Shown here one piece after another: positions 36,401 through 46,400 of a stretch of 64,000 nucleotides of DNA. The number at the start of each line of letters is the position of its first letter. The stretch's first letter is position 1. The notes under the pieces are model-generated. The model did no database searches, was not told the origin of the DNA, and was given only the letters and a program-made list of their open reading frames with translations. The DNA comes from Macrostomum hystrix (lineage: Eukaryota > Platyhelminthes > Macrostomidae). Made by a program: the position numbers and the translations under genes. The DNA lies in contig CATNEN010000038.1 of the NCBI GenBank assembly GCA_950097015.1, positions 24,279,001 through 24,343,000 of the forward strand. Reading direction: 5' to 3'.

Positions 36401-39400
36401 ACAGCTTACGTCCAATTTTTTCTCTAGTAGATAAGCTCGGATGGCCCGCTTTTTCGTCTCGTCCAATCCCGGCCTGTTTGGCTTGTTTGATTTTTTGCTC
36501 TGGCGCCCTTCCCAGGAAGAGCCACTGAAGTCGGCAACAGTCAGGACGCCTCGGAAAAGTGTGCGGAGCATCGTGCCGCGCAGCTTTTGGCTGGTATCCG
36601 CCGCCTTGTATGCGCTGACGGCGGCCTCAATTTTGTTTAGCTTAGTGGTGGAAACCGTCACAGTAGGGATGCTGCTTACTAAGGGCACAAGGACATCGGC
36701 ATCCGCGATGGCATGAGCGGCTGTCCGCTGAGCAGCTGACGATCGCGATAGTCCCATTGAATCTATTGCCGCTGAGATGCCCAGCTGGCACACAAATGAA
36801 GATCTGCCGGCATCGTCGGTGCTGGAGTCGATGCTAGACGGCAAAACTGTAGCGTCGTGGGTATCTGACGGAAGTACATCAGAACCAACACAGTTGCTAT
36901 CTGCAGACACAGCAGGCCCTCCGGTTGAATGCGCCATTATACTGTTGGGTAGTGCTTCCCATGTGGCGTTTAACTGCCTCAATAGTTCGTGGCCATATTG
37001 CAACGCCTGCTTGCCTGAGTCGACCATAAGTCGGGCAACTCTGTCGGCCTGCAGTGTACTGCGGCCCAGGGTGCGTATAGCGTTCGTCAAACGCTCGTTG
37101 AAATCAACGGCAGTCTGTAGGCGAGTGTCGTAGTCAGCCAGTAAGTCGTGATTCTGGGTTATTACGGCGTCTCTATCTTTGAGATCTTGAATCAGAGTCT
37201 CGTTCAGATTTTTGAGAGCCTCAAGCTCATCATTTAGGCGCCTGTTTGTTTCAATTTCTGCGTCTGTTCGCTTCTGGGCATCCTGAACGCCGCTGCGGAG
37301 CTTGTGACACTCAACTTCCAGATTTCTGCAGCGTACGCAGTCACCGTCTGGCACATTAATTGTCGTCGTGCTAAGGACGCTTCGATTACTCGAATTAGGG
37401 CGGCCTGTTGACGACGAAGCGGCGGTGGAAGCCTGGTGCACGATGCGGCCCATGGCAGACGTTGCATCCTTTCGTATTCGAAAGGGGCCTGCGGTAATAA
37501 AAGCGCGATGCTTTTTGGCGCCAATGCTGCGTCCCGTGACGACATCAACCGCCGCGCCGATAGCTCGTTGGGCAGGTACGGCCGGCGAGACAATGTTTTT
37601 TGCGCTCACAACCTGAGAATGTAGATCAGTGGCATTCAAGTGGGATCGTGGAATCCGATCATGATATCGACATGTCGGTATACTGCACACGTACATCTGC
37701 ATCTGCATGTAGGGATGCTAAAATTTCAGATTCGCTCACCTGCAGAGAATTTGAAGAGCAGTAAGTGACTACCCAGAAGCTGTCACTCTGGATAGCAGGC
37801 GCAGCGATGGCAACTGGACTAGCGGAAGCATCAGCAGGCGGAATCTTCCGCTGCTGTAGCGGAAACCGTTTAGCTTTTCGGTTCTGTTGACCATCCTCGT
37901 CAGTTACGTCTGCAGCAGCTGATGCGCTCGGCGGCAGTGGGTCTTCCGTGCACCGGACCCGCTTGGATTCAGCGCTGCACTCATCAATTGCAGCTGCAGA
38001 CCTCTTCAGCTGGTCTGTGTGGTCTGCGTGGCCGAAGTTGCTGTTGGCGTCCAAGTCGACATTCTTGCGTACAGCGGGTTTCCTTGGCTTGGCCGTCTGA
38101 GCCGCTTTTTCGGAGGCCTTCTGCTGCTTAGCCGTGGCCTTGGCTTATATTTCATTGTGATATTAAACAAAGTTACATCATTTGCGCTGTGCAACTTGGA
38201 CTTTAAAGTCATAAAAAACGTATTCGAATGCTAGTGAAAAAACAATCCATTTATCTAGCCATTGACAAGCATACGCATTGGCTATTTAAATCCTTTTGCA
38301 TGAGCCAATATGGGCCAGTATATGTGGGCCAATATGGGCCAGCATATGTGAGCCAATATGGGCCAGTATATGTGGGCCAATATGGGCCAGCATATGTGAG
38401 CCAATATGGGCCAGTATATGTGGGCCAATATGGGCCAGCATATGTGAGCCAATATGGGCCAGCATATGTGAGCCAATATGGGCCAGTATATGTGGGCCAA
38501 TATGGGCCAGCATATGTGAGCCAATATGGGCCAGTATATGTGGGCCAATATGGGCCAGCATATGTGAGCCAATATGGGCCAGTATATGTGGGCCAATATG
38601 GGCCAGCGTATGTGGGCCAATATGGGCCAGTATATGTGGGCCAATATGGGCCAGTATATGTGGGCCAATATGGGCCAGCGTATGTGGGCCAATATGGGCC
38701 AGTATATGTGGGCCAATATGGGCCAGTATATGTGGGCCAATATGGGCCAGCGTATGTGGGCCAATATGGGCCAGTATATGTGGGCCAATATGGGCCAGCG
38801 CATGTGGGCCAATATGGGCCAGTATATGTGGGCCAATATGGGCCAGCATATGTGAGCCAATATGGGCCAGTATATGTGGGCCAATATGGGCCAGTATATG
38901 TGGCAGTATATGTGGGCCAATATGGGCCAGTATATGTGGGCCAATATGGGCCAGTATATGTGGGCCAATATGGGCCAGTATATGTGGGCCAATATGGGCC
39001 AGTATATGTGGCAGTATATGTGGGCCAATATGGGCCAGTATATGTGGCAGTATATGTGGGCCAATATGGGCCAGTATATGTGGCAGTATATGTGGGCCAA
39101 TATGGGCCAGTATATGTGGGCCAATATGGGCCAGTATATGTGGCAGTATATGTGGGCCAATATGGGCCAGTATATGTGGGCCAATATGGGCCAGTATATG
39201 TGGGCCAATATGGGCCAGTATATGTGGCAGTATATGTGGGCCAATATGGGCCAGTATATGTGGCAGTATATGTGGGCCAATATGGGCCAGTATATGTGGG
39301 CCAATATGGGCCAGTATATGTGGCAGTATATGTGGGCCAATATGGGCCAGTATATGGGCCAGTATATGTGGGCCAATATGGGCCAGTATATGTGGCAGTA

Positions 39401-40018
39401 TATGTGGGCCAATATGGGCCAGTATATGTGGCAGTATATGTGGGCCAATATGGGCCAGTATATGTGAGCCAATCTGGGTCAGCATATGTGGGCCAATATG
39501 GGCCAGCGCATGTGGGCCAATATGGGCCAGCATTCTTGGGTCACAATAGTGGGCCGAAAGTGGGCTGAATTGGACATTCGGCTCGTTATATGGGCCAATT
39601 ATTAATGGGCTCTTAATGGGCCTATGTGGGCCACTTGTTGGCCCATCTATATGTGGGCCGAAACTGGGCAAAAAGCCCGCAAATTGGGCTAAAAGGCACT
39701 GGCCCACTGTTGGCCCACTGAAAAGCCCATACTTGCATGAAAAAAGCCCTTTGGTTTGGCAACCGGGTAGGAATCATTTTTATTCTGTCACATTTCACAT
39801 TGCAGACTTTTGGATTAACGTCCTTTTACCAGCTATTTCCCAATATTCTCAAGTTCAGAAGGGTTGTCTCTTTATTTTCCCAAGCCATATTCCTAGCATT
39901 TATCCATCATTCTTATGCTTGTTTCTAGGCAGCTGAACGACGCCGCAAGCACTATACTCAGCAGTCCTGGCAATCCACAGTTCAGACAAACACATCTACC
40001 GCTCCGATTGCTAAGCAA

Positions 40019-40092
<74 letters not shown>

Positions 40093-40926
40093 ACGACGGC
40101 GAGGCTGGAACGACGATTGCGCCGCTCCAAATTGTCGTCAACCCGCTGGCAATCAGGTTTGGTTTATGACCACTTGTTAGCATTGGGTTTTATCCCATTG
40201 TTTATAATCCCTTTAGAGATTGTTTTTGGATTTTTATCGTATTCCAAATCCTTGTCCTTTAGGAGTTTTATCCTATTGTTTCCACTCGGGGTCTTTTGGG
40301 ATTTTTATCTCACTGTTCCCACTCCGAGTCTTTTGGGTTTTTTCCCACTGTTCCCACTCCGTACTTTTATCGCAGTATTCTCACTCCGAGTAAGTTAGGA
40401 TTTTTTATCTGATCTACCCCGATCCTAGGGTCTTTCTGTAGTTTTTCCCATTTTTAAGCATGAATAGTTTGCATTTCTCCAGGTCAATTGGGTCGAATGT
40501 GACCAATGCCAGCAGTGGTTTCATTGGATCTGTGTTGGCGTCTTATCCGATGACGAACTGGCTGACTCCTACCTGTGCCCCACCTGTCTGCAATCTGGAA
40601 ATGCCAGCGCCGATCAACCACCTGATGAAGCCGACGATGTTAAATACGACACTAAAGAATTTTCGCCGCATCGTCCGGCTGAATTTCCAGTCAAAGCGAC
40701 GGACGCTGACGTGATCGACGAAGATGACGACGACGAGGATGACGACAGCGATATCGAGGAGTTGCTGCCAACACCGGACGGTGAGGAAGAAGACGACGAA
40801 GAAGATGACGACCCGGAGGATTCGATGGCGCAGAAGGACGCGCCAGAGGATGATGACGTCATTGACGAGGACAACGATGACGAGGAAGCAAACACATCGG
40901 GGGATGTGGCATTGGCCGACGCTTGA
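25587..40926 (+). CDS. KDM5-like protein with degraded JmjC domain
   Basis: Nine exons: 25587-26070, 26675-27289, 27358-28101, 28645-28972, 29874-30330, 30859-31193, 32039-33620 (or 33641), 39929-40156 and 40483-40926. Phases agree throughout, giving 1738 aa. KDM5 landmarks in order: a collapsed PHD1 (CLMC, then KKGW), EFWRL, a JmjC remnant with YLHWGEP near residue 245, the PLU-1 region (about 390-875, with [12 protein letters not shown]), PHD2 (about 1000-1070, CICGQ and [16 protein letters not shown]), [10 protein letters not shown], a polyQ run, and PHD3 (from about 1580, VNWVECDQC). The HxE iron pair is replaced near NIFQSDW, and the third His reads Ala in RYAWID. No C5HC2 finger, JmjN or ARID is seen. 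It is probably a chromatin reader or scaffold without demethylase activity. The exon 2-3 junction has an alternative (27285/27420). Confidence 0.8.
26090..26615. repeat. 58-bp minisatellite in KDM5-like intron 1
   Basis: About nine copies of a unit containing CTGTCCAATCAGATCGATCG and CCACCAGTCATTCCCTCC. It fills nearly the whole intron between exons 1 and 2. Confidence 0.9.
28355..28505 (-). mobile_element. tRNA-derived SINE, family 1 (KDM5-like intron 3)
   Basis: The reverse strand has a GGTTCGATTCCCGACTCC B-box-like block, the AACAATAAGCGTCG region and the tail ending at GTCCATGGAC. It matches the full copy at 53825-54125. Confidence 0.75.
29030..29820. repeat. 20-bp minisatellite in KDM5-like intron 4
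   Basis: Units of AGGCTGCCATTTTCCAAAGCT grade into TACACTGCCATTTCCCTAAT toward the 5' end, so the array shows a left-right sequence gradient. It fills the intron between exons 4 and 5. Confidence 0.92.
30362..30560. repeat. 17-bp TTCGTTACTTTTCTTAA minisatellite
   Basis: About eleven copies directly after the exon 5 donor of the KDM5-like gene. Confidence 0.9.
30557..30640 (+). mobile_element. SINE family-2 fragment
   Basis: Carries the CGCCCTTGAGGGCCAACCTC and AAGGCACAGTGAGAGTGTA blocks found in the full copies at 44.2 and 56.3 kb; head and tail are missing. Confidence 0.65.
31225..31617 (+). mobile_element. tRNA-derived SINE, family 3
   Basis: Starts with a good A box (GGATAGCTCAGTCAGTAAGG) and B box (GGGTTCGACTCCCG) about 35 bp apart. 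A body of roughly 320 bp follows, with no counterpart elsewhere in the window. The 3' part of the acceptor stem does not pair with the 5' part, so this is a SINE head and not a functional tRNA gene. It lies in KDM5-like intron 6. Confidence 0.75.
33695..33800 (-). mobile_element. SINE family-1 tail, truncated
   Basis: Matches the reverse complement of the tail of the 53.9-kb SINE (shared GTTCAGTCCATGGACTGGGG, then TTACCCCAGATAATGC). The match stops at about 33797, a few bases before the inverted-repeat unit at 33805. The rest of the SINE is absent on the far side of that unit, so the junction involved a deletion or was not a simple insertion into the SINE. Confidence 0.65.
33920..35085 (+). 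repeat. 24-bp GGCCCA array, left arm
   Basis: The first part (to about 34075) has the variant ACGGCGGCCCATACAGGCCC. The main part repeats TGGCCCATATTGGCCCACAT with a 12-bp sub-structure. It is the reverse complement of the array at 38296-39540. Open frames in all six readings are artefacts of the period. Confidence 0.95.
35378..35824 (-). CDS. CtIP/Sae2 C-terminal-like domain, 3' exon
   Basis: The minus-strand frame is open from about 35851 to a TAG at 35378 with no start Met, so it is a 3' exon or fragment. A possible acceptor (ACCCAG at 35830-35825) would start it at 35824. The C-terminal Sae2/CtIP signature is visible: a [12 protein letters not shown] block like VRKKEERRKLLG of animal Ct[15 protein letters not shown] as the CxxC block, RHR in place of CSRHR (the Cys is Ala here), and an [10 protein letters not shown] block for FWEVGFPST. 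In CtIP this domain binds DNA and stimulates MRN nuclease at double-strand breaks. Splicing from the exon ending at 36410 would be in frame (both phase 0) and would fuse it to the coiled coil upstream; otherwise it is a separate fragment. Confidence 0.55.
   Translation of the reverse strand, partial: GPGECGDDGSEAAGPRDGVRRHALGGIFEGKTAAEIRADYNRLPERSSGPACVHVCRRKEDRLELQAHCCPDCEAWFADLSPESRRKRLQVAGRHRSNQPKIRTGDAQFWAIEMPPTPPEAPIEAMKSLPRRKRPLRDLSAAEAKKKT
36005..38144 (-). CDS. CxxC coiled-coil protein with BEN-like domain
   Basis: Minus-strand exons 38144-37740, 37612-36410 and 36211-36005 join in phase 0 (donors GTGAGC and GTAAGC, acceptors CTCAG and ACACAG), about 604 aa to a TAA at 36005. The first exon is basic and Ala/Lys-rich and has no Met, so the true 5' end is unresolved; an ATG frame at 38212 is one frameshift away. 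The second exon has CVRC followed by a long coiled coil, then a probable BEN domain near its end ([30 protein letters not shown]) continued by the third exon. BEN domains bind DNA or chromatin. The CxxC-plus-coil arrangement also recalls the N-terminal zinc hook of CtIP, and a CtIP-like domain lies just downstream. The gene is nested antisense in KDM5-like intron 7. Confidence 0.55.
38296..39540 (-). repeat. 24-bp GGCCCA array, right arm
   Basis: About 50 copies containing TGGGCCAATATGGGCCAGTA, with interspersed 12-bp TGTGGCAGTATA units. It is the inverted counterpart of the array at 34.1-35.1 kb, so the two could pair over about 1 kb. It begins about 150 bp beyond the coding cassette. Confidence 0.95.
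40021..40091 (+). repeat. CAG repeat in KDM5-like exon 8 (polyQ)
   Basis: About 23 nearly uninterrupted CAG codons encode polyglutamine just before PHD3. A second, CAG/CAA-mixed tract lies in exon 7 (33367-33441). Pure CAG runs are length-unstable. Confidence 0.95.
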
Positions 40927-41179
40927 ATGTTAAATATTTTGTTATCAATTTGTGCATTATTTGTTTCATATAGTTTTGCGGCCGGTAATTTCCATGTTCA
41001 ATGTGAAAATTTCATTAAAACTTTTAAACGCTGTTTTCTTGTATAACTTTTGTGGGCTGTTTTAGATTACAAGCATTTTTTAACCGGCTTTCTAGGTTCT
41101 TCAATTCGATTCATCTAATTCACCACAGGAAACTGTATTCCCCCGAAGTACCCTCTAGATTTCCCCTGAAGGTACTTTC

Positions 41180-41380
41180 TGGATTCCCCGGTTAACCTTC
41201 TGGATTCCCCGGGGTACCCTCTGGATTCTCCGGGGTACCCTCTGGATTCCCCGGGGTACCCTCTGGATTCCCCGAGGTACCCTCTGGATTCCCCGGGGTA
41301 CCCTCTGGATTCTCCGGGGTACCCTCTGGATTCACCGGGGTACCCTCTGGATTCCCCGGAGATACCCTGGATTTCCCGGA
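41180..41380. repeat. 21-bp CCGGGGTACCCTCTGGATTC array
   Basis: About nine copies, each with a KpnI-type GGTACC core. Decayed copies with GGATTCCCC spacing extend to about 41460. Confidence 0.9.
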
Positions 41381-41879
41381 TTCTCCGTTGTTTCGTCTGG
41401 ATTCCCCCGGTTCCCCCGGATTCCCCTTCTGGAATACCCTGGTTTCCAATGGATACCCCGGGTTTTCCTCATGATTACTCTAAGGTTTCCTTAGAGTTTT
41501 AGTTTCCCTTAACTTTTTAGTTGGGATTTTGCTGCAAGGTGTCCTCGTTATATTTGAGGTGGAGATTTTCCCTCTGGATTCCGGAGTTACTGATAAAACC
41601 ATGTGATTTTATCGAGTCAAAGGTTCCTAAACCTAATAAAGCCATTTGATTTAACAGCTTTTAAAATAAGAAAGAAATTTGTTTTTACTTTTCTGGTATG
41701 CACTTCTCTATAACAGAACAATTTTTTTACTTTTTACTTTTAAATAAGTCGTTTTGTAGTAGTTTTTCGAAATTCGAAATTTGTCGCTAATTACGGCATT
41801 TTAGTTTATCTTTGCTGGATTATATTATAACAAATAAAATACTTTAAAAAGTCTGTAGCGCTAAAAGAATTGTAATTTA

Positions 41880-41990
41880 ATGGAGCCGGCCGCCGTACGT
41901 CTGTTCAGATCATGGCTAAGACTTAATGGGAATCGAGAATCGAACCCCCGACCTTTAAGTCGTTAGTCTGGCGCTCTAATAAACGTCTTT
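41880..41990 (-). mobile_element. SINE family-1 head fragment
   Basis: The reverse strand has GGTCGGGGGTTCGATTCTCG, the same B-box-like region as the copy at 3.9 kb, ending near ATGATCTGAACAG. Confidence 0.6.
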
Positions 41991-42457
41991 ACTAGTAATA
42001 ATACAAAAATATGTACTGTACTGTATGGAATTTAATTTTATAATGCTATGTTTTTTAGTATGAGTTTGTCTTACAATTATTGCATATCCGATGCGTTTAT
42101 TTCTCTTGTCTTACTGCTATAATTCTACCGTACTTTGATTATGTCCAGTAAACAGTTTGTTTATATTCGTGCTACTAATTAATAAAACAACGCAAATATA
42201 AAAGCGATTGTAGCCTTTTTTAGTCTTCTAATAAATAAGCACACATGCTTCACATTGTTGTAATTTTTGCCTGAATTTTATACCAAAATATTTTAGACAA
42301 AGCAAATCTACCTTACAAATCAGTTGTAGTTTATATTTAGTTGCAGATAAAACTGTGTAGTTATTAATTAACCAAGGTAAAATAAAACAACTGGTTCTTT
42401 TGTTAATATATTTTGTTTATTTTTTCCAGAGCCACTTCCATGCTGTAATGAAACTTC

Positions 42458-43429
42458 ATGTCATCTGTAGCCACTCTGCCGCAGTCATTCCAGTTGGGTA
42501 AGATAATAGCATTTATTTCTGAGGCTTGTGACATTCAAATAGGAATCACCCTGGGATTATCCCCTGGAAATCACCCTGGATTCTCCACCGGGAATCACCC
42601 TGGGATTCTCCACCGGGAATCACCCTGCGATTCTCCACCGGGAATCACCCTGGATTCTGCACTGGGAATCATCTAATATTATCCAATAGAATTTACCAGG
42701 GATTCTCAAATAGGATTCACCCTGAGACTCTCAAATTGGAACCGCCCTGGGATTCTCCTATTGGATTCAACCTGGGATTAAATGCTAGGAACCTGACTTG
42801 AAATAAATTTTGAAACAGAAAAAACACTAGAAATACTTGTTAAGTTTACATATAGGAGTTCCCTAATGGGAATTCCCTACGAGGAGTTCCCCAATCCAAA
42901 TTATCTTCTAGGATTTCACATTCGAAATTCCCTACTAGGTGTTCCCCAATCGGAATTCCCTACTAGGAGTTCCCCAATCGGAATTTCCTACTAGGTTTAC
43001 CCCAATCGGAATTCCCTACTAGGTGTTCCCCAATCGGAATTCCCTACTAGGTGTTCCCCAATCGGAATTCCCTACTAGGTGTTCGGCAATCGGAATTCCC
43101 TACTAGGTGTTCCCCAATAGGAATTCTCGATGAGTTTCTCCAGTCTTATTTCCTATTTGATCTGATGCACCATTTTAATCCCAATGTTTTGGCAGACGCG
43201 CGCCATCTTTGCCGCGGTGCCTCACGCCTGGAGCGCAGCTTCGCGGATCTCTACGCTGAGGGCACGGGCAGCAGCCGCAGCAGCAGCAGTAGCTGTCGAG
43301 AATTGCTGTTCCAATTTCAGCGCTATCTGCAGCAGTGCGGACAGCGCCATCTGCTTCAGTTCTGCTTTGAAGCAGATTCATTTAGAGCCTCCAGTGGCTG
43401 CCGCTTGTCCGCCGTCATCACTAGCTCGG

Positions 43430-43462
<33 letters not shown>

Positions 43463-46400
43463 ACGAAACTTCATTGCCTAACATAAAGTCAGAGGCTGAA
43501 CGATTACGCGACTGTCAGTTGTTCTTCATTCATTCGTAATCCTTCTATTCTAAGCTTAATGGCTTGTAAAATAATTACTAATTAAAGCGAATCTATTTTC
43601 AGTAATCAAATCAGACGCGGTGTCGCTCTACAAAGCTTATTTGGCACCCGAGGCTACCCCTAAATTGCCAATCGATGAAGCTATTAAAGTGCAAATTATC
43701 GGTAAGTTTATTTACAAGTTTTAACTAATTTTCTAACAGTTTTCAGTCTTACAATTTGATGACATTTTTTACAGAATCGATTTGCTCCGAGACCAACGGT
43801 TGCATTCAACCTGGAAGTTTTGATGCAGCTAGAGAAGCTGTCTATCAATTATTAGCTACGCGGTGAGTTTCTACACTTGTTTTGTTTGTGCTATGCTAAT
43901 TGATACCGAGAGGAATTCTATGTGTTAGTGTAATTTTAGATTACTAACGGTAGAAAGACAATTAGTTCAAATAACAACTGGCTATATAACGGTAGCTCTC
44001 AAACTAATGACTGATTTTCGTAAAAGTCCACCATAAGGACCAAAATTTTCCGATATTTACGATGAACTAGCTTTCAAAGCAGTCTGACGTCAGCATCGTC
44101 GAGTTATTCAGCAATTCTTGTCTAAGACATTTGTGACAAGGACAGCATAAAAAGACATAATAATAATTATTATTGTAGGAGGGCTGCTGGCAGTGGAACA
44201 TCATTTGGTGACACTAGACCCGCAGCCAGCGAGGAGGCAATTCTGCCCACTTCGCTGACTCCTGAGCACACAGGCACACAGATATTGTACGCAGGCACAC
44301 GCTCTCACATGTGTGTACATCTGCCCTGACTTTCTCATCGTCAGGCAGTGTAAATTTACCTGGATGTTGGCCCTCAAGGGCGTAAATTGCACGACAAGCC
44401 CCAAAGCCTTCTCTCCGCGACTGCGCCCCAAATAAATGTGGCCTCGCCGTGGAATCGAACTTAGGGACCTTGGCGCGAGAGGCAAACGCGTTAACCGCTT
44501 TGCCACCGACCCCCTAATACAATATAATACAAAAGTACACTCTTAATTACATGTACTTTTCAAACTAAGTTAAATTACAATACGTTTTAACAAACTTATA
44601 TTTGTTTTAGATATCAGAAAAAACACACACTACCCGCTTAAGAACTTTTATTTGATTAAGCTTCAATAGTTAACACGGAAGCTGTGAATGTAAAGAGACT
44701 GAACTGGTTGCATTTTCCGTTACAGCAGCTAAATATGACACCTTTACGACAATACGCTGATAGTACAGTGTTTTATTTGTATAAAACAAATAGTCCATTT
44801 TCGTGAATTCAGCGACTGAGCCATATTGCGTGTCAACAAAATTTACAGGCACTACAACGACTTTCTGTCCAGTCCAATCCTTGCAGAGTATCAGCTAGAT
44901 TTTCTAACTAATAGAATTAACGAATTAAACATATCCGATATTGTCTACTGCAGCTCGCTGCTTTTCAATTTTATGGAGGTGAGTCGGCGATATTTTTTTA
45001 TCCTACGCTTTACACCTTCAATTTAGTTTCTCGCCCGAAAAACTAAAAGGTAAACCAAAAGCTTTTTTAGTCTCAAAGTTTCATAATATATTTTTTATCA
45101 ATCGATCGATAAAATATAAAAATGACAGCCAACCCAGTTGTGCCAGATGATCAGTCAGTGCCACAGCCCCCTGAATCTTCCTTATCTCAACTCCTCTCTG
45201 TATTATCTCTCCCATGTCTCATCTGTCCCCTGTCTCATCTGTCCCCTGTCTTATCTCTCCCCCTCTCATCTCTACCATGTCTAATATCTCCCCTTTCTCA
45301 CCTCTCCCGTGTCTTATCTCTCCTTTTTCTTATCTCTCCCCCGTTTCATCTCTACCATGTCTAATATCTCCCCTGTCTCATCTCCCCTGTCTTATCTCTC
45401 CCATGTCTCATCTGTCCCCTGTCTCATCTCTCCCCTGTCTCATCTCTCCCCTGTCTTATCTCTCCCCTGTCTCATCCCTCCCCTGTCTTATCTCTCCCCT
45501 TTCTCACCTCTCCCGTGTCTTATCTCTCCTTTGTCTTATCTCTCCCCCGTCTCATCTCTACCATGTCTAATATCTCCCCTTTCTCACCTCTCCCGTGTCT
45601 TATCTCTTCTTTGTCTTATCTCTCCCCCGTCTCATCTCTACCATGTCTAATATCTCCCCTTTCTCACCTCTCCCGTGTCTTATCTCTCCTTTGTCTTATC
45701 TCTCCCCCGTCTCATCTCTACCATGTCTAATATCTCCCTGTCTCATCTCCCCTGTCTTATCTCCCATGTCTCATCTGTTTCCTGTCTCATCTGTCCCCTG
45801 TCTCATCTCCCCTGTCTCATCTGTCCCCTGTCTCATCTCTCCTGTCTCATCTCTCCCTGTCTCATCTCTTCCCTGTCTAATCTCTCCCTTGTCTTATCTC
45901 TCCCCTGTCTAATCTCTCCCTCGTCTTATCACTCCCCTGTCTCATATCCCGTCTTATCTTTCCCTTGTTTTATCTCTCGCCTCTCTCATTCGTTCAATGT
46001 CTCGTACTTACCCTCTTACTCCTTCCCTCTCTTGTCTAACTTCTCTTCTGTCTCGTCTCTTCTTTATTTAGTTTCTTGACTGTAAATTCACAGTTAAACC
46101 AAACTGCCGATAAATTTGCTGTAACCAACTAGTCTACAACTAATTAAGAAGTTTATATAGTACTTTAAGTAACGAACGAGTAAGTTTCTATGGCCTTTTC
46201 TACCATTTACCAACGCAGTTCATGGACAGCTTGGGCGGATCTAGATTTCTTCAATTTCTATTCGACGTCAGAAATTTTGAGTCCTACTCAACGGAAACAT
46301 CCGGCTTAGGGTCCGCAGAGACGCGAACTGCAGCGGCGGACGATGCGTTCTGCCTGTACGATCGATATTTCTCCTTGCAGGCCAGCTGTCCGCTTGGCTT

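Larger units (their letters stand above)
33805..39767. mobile_element. inverted-repeat unit carrying genes, in KDM5-like intron 7
   Basis: The ends are the 13-bp perfect terminal inverted repeat CCCGGTTGCCAAA (33805-33817) and its reverse complement (39755-39767). Both are flanked by TAG, a possible 3-bp target duplication. Inside each end are scattered TGGGCC motifs, followed by a long array of a 24-bp unit in opposite orientation on the two sides (34.1-35.1 kb and 38.3-39.5 kb). The middle 3.2 kb is a minus-strand coding cassette. Length is 5963 bp. TIRs plus inverted subterminal repeats are the architecture of a cut-and-paste DNA transposon, but no known transposase was recognised. The class is open. 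Confidence 0.6.
40927..42457. other. intergenic region with repeats
   Basis: Contains a possible ATTAAA poly(A) signal for the KDM5-like gene at 41014, the 21-bp array at 41180-41380, and a family-1 SINE head at 41880-41990. From about 42000 on it is AT-rich spacer. No gene is seen. Confidence 0.5.

Noticed and set aside
33895-39707. Long [16 protein letters not shown] and VGQYGPVY type frames
   Set aside because: All are readings of the 24-bp GGCCCA arrays in several frames at once.
40711-40926. Separate small acidic protein
   Set aside because: It is the acidic C-terminal tail of the KDM5-like protein, in frame with PHD3 in the same exon.
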